From Shewanella psychrotolerans (GTDB taxonomy: Bacteria; Pseudomonadota; Gammaproteobacteria; Enterobacterales; Shewanellaceae): a stretch of DNA of 64,000 nucleotides. A program made the position numbers and the translations under genes. Below, in pieces: positions 33,648 through 42,901 of the stretch. The notes beneath the pieces were generated by a model. The model had not been told where the DNA came from and did not search any database. It worked only from the letters and a program-made list of their open reading frames with translations. The stretch is taken from assembly GCF_019457595.1 (NCBI RefSeq), contig NZ_CP080419.1:4304736-4368735 (forward strand), read 5' to 3'. The first letter of the stretch is position 1. Every line of letters starts with the position of its first letter.

Positions 33648-33812
33648 AATGACAAAGAAGCTTACGTTTATGAAGAGCGCTTTTTCGCAGAGGATCTCGC
33701 TGATTGAGAACAAAAAACCTTTGTTGAAGGAAAAGTTACTGCTCTAGAAGCACTTGAAAAGTTTGAGAAAATAATAAAATACTTTTCAGTATCATACTTT
33801 TATATAGCTTAA
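33648..33812 (+). pseudogene. Possible gene remnant with an internal stop
   Basis: A plus-strand frame reads NDKEAYVYEERFFAEDLAD, then TGA, then EQKTFVEGKVTALEALEKFE and a short tail to a TAA. The acidic, helical, protein-like composition on both sides of one stop codon suggests a small decayed gene. No start codon is in frame at its beginning, and I do not recognise a family. A competing frame (ATG at 33649) encodes only 32 residues. Confidence 0.3.
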
Positions 33813-33821
33813 CTAAAATTA

Positions 33822-33865
33822 AGTTGAAATAGTGGAAACTCAATCAGAATTTCCACTATTCAACT
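33822..33865 (-). terminator. Probable terminator of the DeoR-glmS transcript
   Basis: On the minus strand TTGAATAGTGGAAA pairs with TTTCCACTATTTCAA (one bulged base) around an 11-base loop. The tail is only moderately T-rich, so the strength is uncertain. It lies just past the glmS stop codon. Confidence 0.5.
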
Positions 33866-33906
33866 TTATTCAGAATCCGACAACAGGAGCCACGTTTTCC
33901 AGATGG

Positions 33907-35736
33907 TTATTCAACAGTAACTGATTTTGCTAAATTACGAGGCTGATCCACATCCGTACCTTTTATCAATGCAACGTGGTAAGAAAGTAGCTGCAAAGGA
34001 ATAGTGTAGATAAGTGGCGCCATAAACTCATCGCAATGAGGAACAGGAATCACCTTCATAGTCTCATCCGATTCAAACTCCGCATCTTTGTCGGCAAACA
34101 CATACATTAAACCGCCACGAGCACGAACTTCTTCAACGTTTGATTTAAGCTTTTCCAGTAACTCGTTGTTCGGTGCAACAACAATCACAGGCATATCGGC
34201 GTCGATAAGGGCTAATGGACCATGCTTTAACTCGCCCGATGCATAAGCTTCTGCATGAATATAAGAGATCTCTTTAAGCTTAAGCGCACCTTCCATCGCG
34301 ATAGGGTATTGATCACCACGGCCCAGGAAGAGGGCGTGATGCTTATCGGCAAAGTCTTCAGCCAGCTCGGCAATGGCATCATCTAAGCCTAGTGCTTGTT
34401 CAACTTTGGCTGGCATAGATTGCAGGCTCTGAGTGATCTTCGCCTGCATCTCATCAGACATGCCGTTATGGCGTCCAACCACAGCGGTTAACATCAGTAG
34501 GCCAGCAAGTTGTACCGTAAAGGCTTTAGTTGATGCTACACCAATTTCGGCGCCCGCTTTCATCATGTAAGCCATATCGGATTCGCGTACCAAAGAGGAG
34601 CCCGGCGCATTACAGATAGTCATTGTGGCTTTGTAACCCATCTCTTTAGCAAGACGCAGCGCTGCTAATGTATCAGCGGTTTCACCCGATTGAGAGATAG
34701 TCACCAACAGGCTGTTAGGGAATAGGTGCGACTTGCGGTAACGGAACTCAGAAGCGATCTCGACGTTACATGAAACACCGGCCCAATCCTCAAGCCAGTA
34801 ACGCGCGGCCATGCCCGCATGATAACTGGTACCACAAGCAATAATCTGTACGTGTTTGATATCTTTTAAAAACTCGGCGGCATTTTCACCAAAGGCCGAA
34901 TCCAGCACATAACCACCAGCAATGCGTCCCTCTAGGGTGTGAGCGATGGCGTGAGGCTGCTCGTAGATCTCTTTAAGCATATAATGGCGGTATTCACCCT
35001 TATCACCAGCATCATGAGTCACTTCCGACTCTTTGACTTCACGCTCGACCGGATTACCATCGAGATCATAAATGCTGACGGTGCGTCGGGTAACTTCGGC
35101 GACATCACCTTCTTCGAGGAAGGCGAACGAGCGAGTCACAGGTAGCAGTGCTAACTGATCAGAAGCGACAAAGTTTTCACCTAACCCATAACCAATAACA
35201 AGCGGGCTGCCACTGCGAGCAACAATCATGCGCTCGCTATCACGACGGTCAATCACAACCGTACCGTAGGCACCTTCGAGCTGCTTAACAGTCGCTTGCA
35301 CGGCCCCAAGCAAAGTATCATGTGACTTTAGCTCGTGATGCACTAAGTGACAGATCACTTCGGTATCGGTATCAGAACTAAAGGTGTAACCCAGGCCCTT
35401 CAGCATATCGCGCAGCTTGTTATGGTTTTCAATAATGCCGTTGTGTACTACGGCAATATCACCAGATGACTGATGAGGGTGGGCATTGCGTTCACTCGGC
35501 TCACCGTGAGTCGCCCAACGTGTATGGGCAATACCTGTGCCGCCAACCAGAGGTGCTTCTTCTAGCGCACTCGATAGTTCCTGCACCTTACCAACACGGC
35601 GAGTACTGTTAAGTTCGCCATCATTGATAACGGCTACACCCGCCGAATCATAACCACGATACTCAAGACGACGTAAGCCCTCGACCAAGATTTCTGCAAC
35701 ATCCCTTTGCGCTACTGCGCCAACAATTCCACACAT
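33907..35736 (-). CDS. glmS: Glutamine-fructose-6-phosphate aminotransferase (isomerizing)
   Basis: 609 residues. The N-terminal amidotransferase has the catalytic cysteine directly after the initiator Met (MCGIVGAV). The C-terminal half holds two SIS domains with CGTSYHAG, SQSGETADTL and AEAYASGELKHGP, and the chain ends in NLAKSVTVE, the conserved C-terminus. It makes glucosamine-6-phosphate, the entry to UDP-GlcNAc for peptidoglycan and LPS. A DeoR-type regulator lies 36 bases upstream on the same strand and is probably co-transcribed. glmU, the next enzyme for this route, lies about 3 kb away. Confidence 0.96.
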   Translation of the reverse strand: MCGIVGAVAQRDVAEILVEGLRRLEYRGYDSAGVAVINDGELNSTRRVGKVQELSSALEEAPLVGGTGIAHTRWATHGEPSERNAHPHQSSGDIAVVHNGIIENHNKLRDMLKGLGYTFSSDTDTEVICHLVHHELKSHDTLLGAVQATVKQLEGAYGTVVIDRRDSERMIVARSGSPLVIGYGLGENFVASDQLALLPVTRSFAFLEEGDVAEVTRRTVSIYDLDGNPVEREVKESEVTHDAGDKGEYRHYMLKEIYEQPHAIAHTLEGRIAGGYVLDSAFGENAAEFLKDIKHVQIIACGTSYHAGMAARYWLEDWAGVSCNVEIASEFRYRKSHLFPNSLLVTISQSGETADTLAALRLAKEMGYKATMTICNAPGSSLVRESDMAYMMKAGAEIGVASTKAFTVQLAGLLMLTAVVGRHNGMSDEMQAKITQSLQSMPAKVEQALGLDDAIAELAEDFADKHHALFLGRGDQYPIAMEGALKLKEISYIHAEAYASGELKHGPLALIDADMPVIVVAPNNELLEKLKSNVEEVRARGGLMYVFADKDAEFESDETMKVIPVPHCDEFMAPLIYTIPLQLLSYHVALIKGTDVDQPRNLAKSVTVE

Positions 35737-35772
35737 AATTTTCCTACTTACTCAATACTGAAATTAAAAATT

Positions 35773-36555
35773 TTACTTTGAGTAGGGAGCAAGTATTACT
35801 TCTACCCCCTGCTCGGTGATCTGTTTTACCGTTTGCTCATCGACTCTGTCATCGGTCACGAGCACACTTATTTGCTGCCATGCCAGTTCCAAGTTGGGAA
35901 TGCGCCTGCCTATCTTGTCTGAGTCCACCATAACGATCACTTCTCGGGAGACCTCTGCCATCACCTTGCTAAGACCGGTCAGCTCATTAAAAGTGGTTGT
36001 GCCACGGGTCAGATCTATGCCATCAGCACCGATAAATAACTGATCGAAGTTATAAGAGCGCAGCACTAACTCGGCAACCTGCCCCTGAAAAGACTCAGAA
36101 TGGGGATCCCATGTTCCGCCAGTCATCAACAGTGTTGGCTCATTTTCCAGTTCGTGTATCGAATTAGCCAGTTGCAGCGAGTTGGTCATCACCACCAACC
36201 CCCGCTTAGCGTTAAGCTGCTGCACTAATCCTGACGTGGTACTGCCACTATCGATAATGATACGATTATGATCTTTAATCAGCTTGGCCGCTGTTTCGGC
36301 AATCGACAACTTATTGGGTGCTATTTTGGCACTAAACTGTTGTGTCACTTCATCAGGAATAGCCACCGCGCCACCATAACGTCTAAGCAATAGCCCGGTT
36401 TTCTCTAGCGCAGCCAGATCTTTACGTATGGTGACCTCAGAAGTTTCGAAACGACTCGACAACTCATCCACACTTACCTCACCTTGCTGATTTAAGATGG
36501 TAATAATGCTATGGCGGCGCTGTTGTGTGTTTCGTTTATTCACAAAGAGTTTCAC
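35773..36555 (-). CDS. DeoR/GlpR-family transcriptional regulator
   Basis: 260 residues. An N-terminal helix-turn-helix (QQRRHSIITILNQQGEVSVD, with SEVTIRKDLAALEK as recognition region) is followed by a DeoRC sugar-phosphate-binding domain with IDSGSTTSG, MTNSLQLA and LFIGADGIDL. Proteins of this family bind a phosphorylated sugar and switch off DNA binding. Its position 36 bases before glmS suggests it controls glmS in response to an amino-sugar phosphate; this is inference. No riboswitch-like glmS leader was recognised, as expected for this group. Confidence 0.88.
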   Translation of the reverse strand: MKLFVNKRNTQQRRHSIITILNQQGEVSVDELSSRFETSEVTIRKDLAALEKTGLLLRRYGGAVAIPDEVTQQFSAKIAPNKLSIAETAAKLIKDHNRIIIDSGSTTSGLVQQLNAKRGLVVMTNSLQLANSIHELENEPTLLMTGGTWDPHSESFQGQVAELVLRSYNFDQLFIGADGIDLTRGTTTFNELTGLSKVMAEVSREVIVMVDSDKIGRRIPNLELAWQQISVLVTDDRVDEQTVKQITEQGVEVILAPYSK

Positions 36556-36637
36556 TTAGGTTTCGTTTCGAAAGATAGATTATAGTGATTCGAAACTTTT
36601 TTACTAGTCCCTCAGGTTAAAAAGCCCCCTGAAAAAC

Positions 36638-36667
36638 AAAAAGCCGCTATATGAAATAGCGGCTTTA
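36638..36667 (-). terminator. Terminator downstream of the TonB receptor
   Basis: On the minus strand AAAGCCGCTAT and ATAGCGGCTTT form an 11-bp stem with a small loop, followed by TTT. It lies about 25 bases after the stop codon. Confidence 0.85.
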
Positions 36668-36691
36668 GGTTTTACTGTATCGGATAATAAA

Positions 36692-38830
36692 TTAGAACTT
36701 GGCTTCCAGTGCAAGACCGAAATGACGTCCCTCACCCACAGTCACATCAGTATTGGTTCCACCAGCTAGATAATCCTGATCGAATAGGTTCTTCACATTA
36801 AGGCGAACACTCAGATCAGTACCTTTGATATCCATGGTATAAGCGGCGCCAATATCAAAACGAACATAAGCATCTTTGCTAATCGTATTGTCTGTATTAG
36901 CGAAACGTTCACCCACATAGACGGCACCAAAGTTAAGTGCCAGCGCTTCAGTCACCTCGTAACGTGTCCAGATGTTGGCCGACCATTCAGGCGCATCAAC
37001 AGGTGTCTTACCATCTAAACGATCTTCTTCTGGACGAACATATTCAGCATCGAGATACATCATCGACCCCGACATAAACCATTTCTCAGTAAGCTGCCCC
37101 TGGGCACCCATCTCGAAGCCCTTATGACGCTGCTCACCAGATTGAGTGGTAATCGTCTTGTCGCCACTCGTCGGGGTCACCTCAAGATCTTGAGTCACTG
37201 TGACATTCGATACCGTAATATCGAACAGCGCACCGGTTAACAGTAGACTGCCATCGAAAAGCTCCCATTTGGTACCTATCTCATACTGCTCACCATATTC
37301 GGGATCCAAATTCATTTTGTCATTCACATCATCAGGATCATTGACCATTCCCTGAGGCGTAAAGCTCTTTGAGTAGTTCAAATAGATGCTACCGTTCTCC
37401 GCGGGTGAATAGATCACCCCAAACTTAGGTGATACGGCATAACTGTTGTTACCCTCACCATCCTTCTTCTGCTCGTCGTAGCGCACGCCGGCCAATAGTT
37501 GCCAGCTATCATTAAGGGTAATAAGATCTTGAATATAGAAACCGTAATGCTTGTAGTCAGACTCAGACTTAGTCGTGTCGCGATGATAGTCCAAATCCGG
37601 GCGAGACACAGGCTGCCCCGGCATAACCAACTGATTCTTGTCACCCGCCTCTTTTAGCTGGCCATAGTAGTAGTCCAGCATATTGGCGCCGATCAACAAC
37701 TTATGTTCGACATCGCCGGTACTAAAGTCACCGGTAAAGTCGATAAAGCCCGTCTTATGTTGCCAATCATCGTAGCGATCGAATGGGCTGATGGTATAAC
37801 CGTCTTTGAATGGATCTTCAGAACCTTTAACTAAACTTGGCGATGAATCTAAACGCTGACGATTAAACTGCTGATCGTTGTAACCCGCTTTCACTTTCCA
37901 ATTATCACTGATGTGGTAAGTCAGTTCGGCACCTAAATTAGAAACTGTGTTGTCGGTAAAGGCCCAGGGCATATCCCAAATAATATCTCTGCCGCCGATC
38001 AACTTACCGTCACTGTTTAACCAGCCACCACGGTCAATGCCTGTCTTGTCTTGGGTGTGATCGTATTTAAGTGATAGCAATAGATCATCGGTTATATCAA
38101 ACTCTAAATTCAAGTAACCTAACCAACGGTCTCGCTCTTGATTAGACCCATCCTGATACTCTCTCCAGTACTGAGTATCTTGCTTAACCAATACAGTGCG
38201 ATAACGAATAGTTTGCGCTTCATTTATGCTACCACCAGCATCGATTTGAAAACGGGTAGAACCTTCTTCATCCGTATCAAATCCGACGTCAAAAACCGTA
38301 TCGTAGGTCGGCTTCTTGGTCACCATGTTAATCAATCCACCAGGACCCGATTGTCCATAGAGCATACTTGAAGGGCCTTTCAAAACTTCAACTTGTTGCA
38401 GAGTCTCAATTGGTTGGACATAGTGAGACCATTGTTGCTGGCCATTAATTAAAAAACCAGAACCAGAAGAAAGCTCAAACCCGCGGATATTAAACACCTG
38501 ACGGTTCCACTTTTCACTGCCGCTCGTTACGCTCGAATCATTAACAAGCACTTCTGACAAATTGGTCGCTAGTTGCTCGTCAGTAACAAAATCAGGGATC
38601 ACAGAGACTGATTGTGGTGTGTCCATTAAATCGATATCGCCGCGCATCGCACCCGATGCAACACCGACTTTATAATCGTTAAAGGTTCGTCCTGTAACCG
38701 TAATACGTTCAATATTGGCATCAACAACGGTATTCGCAGCTTCATCAGCAACAGCCGTGGCACTGGCAATAGCCGCCAGAACGGCTAAACCGATAGTAGA
38801 ATAAGTAAACGGAGAACCGCTAAGAGACAT
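36692..38830 (-). CDS. TonB-dependent siderophore receptor
   Basis: 712 residues. The signal peptide ends near AVADEA. A TonB box-like segment (ERITVTGRT) follows, then the plug domain (MRGDIDLMDTPQSVSVIP, FNIRGFEL, VEVLKGPSSMLYGQSGPGG) and a 22-strand-type beta-barrel with repeated aromatic-rich strands, ending in LALEAKF with terminal Phe. It resembles the ferrichrome/hydroxamate-type receptors (FhuA/FpvA group). It imports an iron complex across the outer membrane with ExbBD-TonB energy. A Fur-like site lies just upstream. Ligand can not be told from sequence alone. No siderophore synthesis genes are adjacent. Confidence 0.93.
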   Translation of the reverse strand: MSLSGSPFTYSTIGLAVLAAIASATAVADEAANTVVDANIERITVTGRTFNDYKVGVASGAMRGDIDLMDTPQSVSVIPDFVTDEQLATNLSEVLVNDSSVTSGSEKWNRQVFNIRGFELSSGSGFLINGQQQWSHYVQPIETLQQVEVLKGPSSMLYGQSGPGGLINMVTKKPTYDTVFDVGFDTDEEGSTRFQIDAGGSINEAQTIRYRTVLVKQDTQYWREYQDGSNQERDRWLGYLNLEFDITDDLLLSLKYDHTQDKTGIDRGGWLNSDGKLIGGRDIIWDMPWAFTDNTVSNLGAELTYHISDNWKVKAGYNDQQFNRQRLDSSPSLVKGSEDPFKDGYTISPFDRYDDWQHKTGFIDFTGDFSTGDVEHKLLIGANMLDYYYGQLKEAGDKNQLVMPGQPVSRPDLDYHRDTTKSESDYKHYGFYIQDLITLNDSWQLLAGVRYDEQKKDGEGNNSYAVSPKFGVIYSPAENGSIYLNYSKSFTPQGMVNDPDDVNDKMNLDPEYGEQYEIGTKWELFDGSLLLTGALFDITVSNVTVTQDLEVTPTSGDKTITTQSGEQRHKGFEMGAQGQLTEKWFMSGSMMYLDAEYVRPEEDRLDGKTPVDAPEWSANIWTRYEVTEALALNFGAVYVGERFANTDNTISKDAYVRFDIGAAYTMDIKGTDLSVRLNVKNLFDQDYLAGGTNTDVTVGEGRHFGLALEAKF

Positions 38831-38876
38831 GAAAACCTCACAACAAAACAGGAAGAAACTAAAGTTGGGAGGAATA

Positions 38877-38899
38877 TAAATGAGAATTGTTTTTATTTA
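38877..38899. promoter_or_regulatory. Fur-like operator upstream of the TonB receptor
   Basis: ATAAATGAGAATTGTTTTTATTT contains TGAGAAT and an A/T-rich second half, loosely fitting the Fur 7-1-7 pattern. It lies 47-69 bases before the receptor start, where iron-dependent repression would act. The second half is degenerate, so confidence is moderate. Confidence 0.45.
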
Positions 38900-38990
38900 A
38901 ACTTGTTTGCGATTCTTTACATTGTAAAGTGACTAGCATCACAAAAAATGTAAGGGTTTGCATTAATAACCTTTTTCATTATCTTAATAA

Positions 38991-39018
38991 TTAAAGGCGA
39001 CCCTAAGGTCGCCTTTAT
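38991..39018 (-). terminator. Terminator downstream of glmU
   Basis: On the minus strand AAAGGCGACC-TTA-GGGTCGCCTTT is a tight hairpin followed by AATTA; the plus strand is equally T-ended. It lies about 15 bases past the glmU stop. Confidence 0.8.
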
Positions 39019-39032
39019 TCATCGAATAATCG

Positions 39033-40397
39033 TTATTTCTTTTTCTTAACAGGACGAACCCATCCAGTTAAGTGACGCTGCTTTACACGAGTTATCACTA
39101 ATTCATCGGCGGCAACATCTCGAGTAATCGTTGACCCAGCCCCGAGAGTTGCCCCCTTACCAATAGTAACAGGGGCTACCAGCTGGGTGTCACTGCCAAC
39201 AAACACATGGTCTTCTATGACTGTAAGATGTTTATTGGCGCCATCGTAGTTACAGGTAATGGTTCCCGCGCCTATATTAACCCCTGCGCCAATTTGTGCA
39301 TCACCAATATAGGCAAGATGCCCCGCTTTAGAACCTTCTCCCAATACCGCCTTCTTCATCTCAACGAAGTTACCAATATGGGCATCACGTTTAAGTTCGG
39401 CACCGGGGCGCAGCCGAGCAAAAGGCCCAGCACTGGCTTTTTCACCGACGATGGCATTTTCAACAATAGAGTAAGGTTTGATCTCGGCATTATCGCCGAT
39501 CTCACAATCGCTCAGGATAGCGCCAGCACCAATAGTGACATTGTTGCCTATGGTCACTTTGCCTTGGAATATCACATTGACATCGACCATCACATCCATA
39601 CCCACACTGACGTCGCCGCGAATATCGATACGGGCAGGATCACGCAGGTTAGCACCATCAAGCATCAGCTTTTCCGCTGCGCGCGCCTGATAGGCACGCT
39701 CTAGCTGAGCCAGTTGCACACGATTATTAGCGCCTTCCACTTCAATAGCAGATTCAGGCTGCGCGGTAGTAATGGCTACACCGTCGCGGTGAGCCATGGC
39801 TACGATATCGGTAAGATAGTACTCACCTTGAGCATTGTCCGATGACAGCTGACCTAACCAATCTTTCAACTGTTTACCTGGAGCCGCCATAATGCCAGTA
39901 TTGATTTCGTTAATCTTAAGCTGCTCGGCATTAGCATCTTTCTGCTCGATAATACCAACAACCTTGCCCGCCTCACGCACGATACGGCCATAACCCATTG
40001 GGTTAGTTAGATTAACGGTTAAAATAGCTAGGCCACTCTCTTCACGCGCAGCGAGTAGTGCCTCAAGCGTCGACGGCTGAATTAATGGTACATCACCATA
40101 TAAAATCAAAACAGTATCATCATCAGCAATATTGTCATTGGCTTGCGCCACTGCATGACCTGTACCCAATTGCTCGGCTTGCAATACCCAATTAAGCTGT
40201 TGCTCACCTAGGCTAGCCTGCAGCTTATCGGCACCATAGCCATAAACTAACTGAATGGCATCACTTCCAACTTGATGCGCGGTATCTATCACATGCTGCA
40301 CCATACTTTTGTGCGCTATTGGGTGCAGAACTTTAGGAAGATCTGAGCGCATGCGGGTTCCCTTGCCTGCGGCCAAAATCACTACATTCAGTGCCAT
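39033..40397 (-). CDS. glmU: Bifunctional UDP-GlcNAc pyrophosphorylase / glucosamine-1-phosphate N-acetyltransferase
   Basis: 454 residues. The N-terminal pyrophosphorylase has LAAGKGTRMRSDLPKVLH and the loop EQLGTGHAVA. The C-terminal half is a left-handed beta-helix with hexapeptide repeats (VTIGNNVTIGAGA, IGAGTITCNYDGANKH), carrying the acetyltransferase site. It converts GlcN-1-P to UDP-GlcNAc for peptidoglycan and lipid A. The C-terminal tail is basic (KKKK). It lies between atpC-dsrE and the TonB gene and has its own terminator. Confidence 0.96.
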   Translation of the reverse strand: MALNVVILAAGKGTRMRSDLPKVLHPIAHKSMVQHVIDTAHQVGSDAIQLVYGYGADKLQASLGEQQLNWVLQAEQLGTGHAVAQANDNIADDDTVLILYGDVPLIQPSTLEALLAAREESGLAILTVNLTNPMGYGRIVREAGKVVGIIEQKDANAEQLKINEINTGIMAAPGKQLKDWLGQLSSDNAQGEYYLTDIVAMAHRDGVAITTAQPESAIEVEGANNRVQLAQLERAYQARAAEKLMLDGANLRDPARIDIRGDVSVGMDVMVDVNVIFQGKVTIGNNVTIGAGAILSDCEIGDNAEIKPYSIVENAIVGEKASAGPFARLRPGAELKRDAHIGNFVEMKKAVLGEGSKAGHLAYIGDAQIGAGVNIGAGTITCNYDGANKHLTVIEDHVFVGSDTQLVAPVTIGKGATLGAGSTITRDVAADELVITRVKQRHLTGWVRPVKKKK

Positions 40398-40521
40398 GGA
40401 TTTATCCTTGAGCTAAAGCTGATTTAAATAATAAGGTTAATTTTTGTGAAGGTGATTTTAATAGATCAGGCATTTAAAAGCGACCAGCTGAGCAATTAAA
40501 GCTACGGGACACTTAACGCAG

Positions 40522-40878
40522 TTAAAAAGTAATCGTTTTATCAGAATCTAATACCCACTGAGCAAGATCATCCATAGTAGCAACCTGACACCCCTCGATG
40601 ACAGCAAGGTCTGCCAAACCTCGAGCATGCATACAAGATCCGCAAAATTTAACTGTACTACCTTGAGCAATTACGATTTCTAACATCTGCTGAATATTGT
40701 AACCCTCACTGGGATTTTGCTTAGGCAGTACGGCGGTTATCGCGTCAGACAGCAAAAATAGCTTTACCTTAGCTGGTGGGCGCTCTTGTTCATTGAGCTG
40801 TATTGCCAAACGTAACGCATTAAACAGTCGTTCTGAGCCATAAGGCGCGTCATTAACAATGATAAGTAGGTGTTGCAT
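40522..40878 (-). CDS. DsrE-family protein (YchN-like)
   Basis: 118 residues from the ATG at 40878, which aligns with the start of E. coli YchN (MQ...IVN.APYGSE.LFNALRLA). The fold is the DsrE/DsrF type; conserved cysteines lie in KFCGSCMHARG (about residues 79-82) and at about 98 in EGCQVAT. Related proteins relay sulfur or form hexamers of unknown role. An upstream ATG at 40890 is in frame, but the GGA element 7 bases before 40878 supports the shorter form. It is not next to dsr or tus genes. Between glmU and atpC. Confidence 0.8.
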   Translation of the reverse strand: MQHLLIIVNDAPYGSERLFNALRLAIQLNEQERPPAKVKLFLLSDAITAVLPKQNPSEGYNIQQMLEIVIAQGSTVKFCGSCMHARGLADLAVIEGCQVATMDDLAQWVLDSDKTITF

Positions 40879-40984
40879 TGAAAAATCCATTCAACCATAA
40901 ATTAATGAACGGAGAGTAACATCATCATAAAAATGAAAGGTTTGTATCTATCACGTTTCAGCCCTTGCTATCACCCTTTAGATA

Positions 40985-41012
40985 CAAAAAAGGCGCCCTG
41001 AGGCGCCTTTTA
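40985..41012 (-). terminator. Terminator of the atp operon
   Basis: On the minus strand AAAAGGCGCC-TCAG-GGCGCCTTTTTT is a strong GC hairpin with a T tail, just after atpC. Confidence 0.9.
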
Positions 41013-41028
41013 TAATCAAACAATAACC

Positions 41029-41457
41029 TTATCTGGCAATGTTCTTTTTGATGGTTTCTACAACGCGCAATTGAGCGATAGCCTGAGCTAATTCAATCGC
41101 TGCAGCGGCATAGTTAAAGTCTGCACCTGCATCAGCCATATGGGCTTCTGCACGACGCTTGGCTTCTACAGCTGCCTGCTCATCAATCTCTTCGGCACGC
41201 AATACCACGTCAGCCAATACGGATACTGAAAAAGGTTGTACTTCCAGGATACCACCCGAAAGATAGAACACTTCTTCTTTACCATCTTGCTTGACGATGC
41301 GCGCCATGCCAGGTTTGATAGGTGTAAGTAAAGGAGCGTGACCAGGCATAATACCTAAGTCACCTTCACTACCAGTGACTTGTAGGTGTGCTACAAGGCC
41401 TGAATAGATGTTACTTTCTGCACTTACAATATCAAGTTGTACTGTCATGGCTGCCAT
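41029..41457 (-). CDS. atpC: F1Fo ATP synthase epsilon subunit
   Basis: 142 residues: an N-terminal beta-sandwich (VQLDIVSAESNIYSG, GSEGDLGIMPGHAPLLT) and a C-terminal helix-turn-helix, the usual epsilon layout. It is part of the central rotor stalk and inhibits ATP hydrolysis. Last gene of the atp operon, 33 bases after atpD. Confidence 0.95.
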   Translation of the reverse strand: MAAMTVQLDIVSAESNIYSGLVAHLQVTGSEGDLGIMPGHAPLLTPIKPGMARIVKQDGKEEVFYLSGGILEVQPFSVSVLADVVLRAEEIDEQAAVEAKRRAEAHMADAGADFNYAAAAIELAQAIAQLRVVETIKKNIAR

Positions 41458-41490
41458 CCGTTCTCCTTAAAATACCAAGCCTAGGCCCGA

Positions 41491-42867
41491 TTATTTTTTG
41501 TTAGCTCGCTCGATAACTTCATCGATTGAACCTGCCATGTAGAACGCTTGCTCTGGAATGTGGTCAAACTCACCTTCCAATAGTCCCTTAAAGCCACGGA
41601 TAGTGTCTTTTAGAGAAACGTACTTACCTGGAGAACCGGTGAATACTTCAGCTACGAAGAATGGCTGAGAAAGATATTTTTCAATCTTACGAGCACGAGA
41701 TACAGTAGTCTTATCTTCATCAGATAATTCGTCCATACCTAAAATCGCGATGATATCTTTCAGCTCTTTATAACGTTGTAGTACGGTTTGTACACCACTT
41801 GCTACGTCATAATGCTCTTGACCAACAACCAATGGATCTAACTGACGAGAAGTCGAATCCAATGGGTCAACCGCTGGGTAAATACCCAGAGAAGCAATGT
41901 TACGTGACAGTACAACAGTCGCATCTAAGTGAGCGAAGGTTGTTGCTGGTGACGGATCCGTCAAGTCATCCGCAGGTACGTATACCGCTTGAACTGAAGT
42001 AATAGAACCAGTTCGAGTTGAAGTAATACGTTCCTGAAGAACACCCATCTCTTCAGCCAATGTTGGCTGATAACCTACTGCTGATGGCATACGGCCTAGC
42101 AGTGCAGATACTTCCGTACCCGCCAAGGTGTAACGATAGATGTTATCAACGAAGAAAAGAACGTCTTTACCTTCGTCACGGAACTTCTCGGCCATAGTCA
42201 GACCAGTAAGTGCCACACGTAGACGGTTTCCTGGAGGCTCGTTCATCTGACCATAAACCATGGCCACTTTATCGAGAACACCAGACTCTTCCATCTCGTA
42301 GTAGAAGTCGTTACCCTCACGAGTACGCTCACCTACACCAGCGAATACTGACAAACCAGAGTGCGCTTTAGCGATGTTGTTAATCAGTTCCATCATGTTA
42401 ACTGTCTTACCAACACCCGCACCACCAAACAGACCTACTTTACCACCTTTAGCAAACGGACAAACAAGGTCGATAACCTTGATACCAGTTTCTAAAAGCT
42501 CAGTAGTGTTTGACTGATCTTCATATGAAGGAGCTTCACGGTGAATAACATAACGTTCTTCTTCACCAATTGGGCCCGCTTCATCAACAGGTTGACCTAA
42601 TACGTTCATGATACGGCCTAGGGTCGCAGCCCCAACCGGAACAGTAATAGGTGAACCCGAATTTACTACCTCAAGACCACGACGCAGACCATCTGAAGTA
42701 CCCATAGCGATGGTACGAACTACACCACCACCAAGTTGCTGCTGAACTTCCAGCACCAAGCCTTCACTTTTGATCTCTAGAGCGTCATAAACCTGAGGTA
42801 CGGCATCATGTGGAAACTCAACGTCCACAACCGCGCCAATTACTTGGACAACAGTACCTGTGCTCAT
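41491..42867 (-). CDS. atpD: F1Fo ATP synthase beta subunit
   Basis: 458 residues with the catalytic Walker A GGAGVGKTVNMMEL, the GERTREGNDFY block and Walker B region VLFFVDNIYRYT. It carries the catalytic nucleotide sites of F1. 34 bases separate it from atpG. Nothing unusual in length or motifs. Confidence 0.97.
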   Translation of the reverse strand: MSTGTVVQVIGAVVDVEFPHDAVPQVYDALEIKSEGLVLEVQQQLGGGVVRTIAMGTSDGLRRGLEVVNSGSPITVPVGAATLGRIMNVLGQPVDEAGPIGEEERYVIHREAPSYEDQSNTTELLETGIKVIDLVCPFAKGGKVGLFGGAGVGKTVNMMELINNIAKAHSGLSVFAGVGERTREGNDFYYEMEESGVLDKVAMVYGQMNEPPGNRLRVALTGLTMAEKFRDEGKDVLFFVDNIYRYTLAGTEVSALLGRMPSAVGYQPTLAEEMGVLQERITSTRTGSITSVQAVYVPADDLTDPSPATTFAHLDATVVLSRNIASLGIYPAVDPLDSTSRQLDPLVVGQEHYDVASGVQTVLQRYKELKDIIAILGMDELSDEDKTTVSRARKIEKYLSQPFFVAEVFTGSPGKYVSLKDTIRGFKGLLEGEFDHIPEQAFYMAGSIDEVIERANKK

Positions 42868-42901
42868 GATTAATCCTCTAAACTTTTATTCGTTACCCAG
42901 C

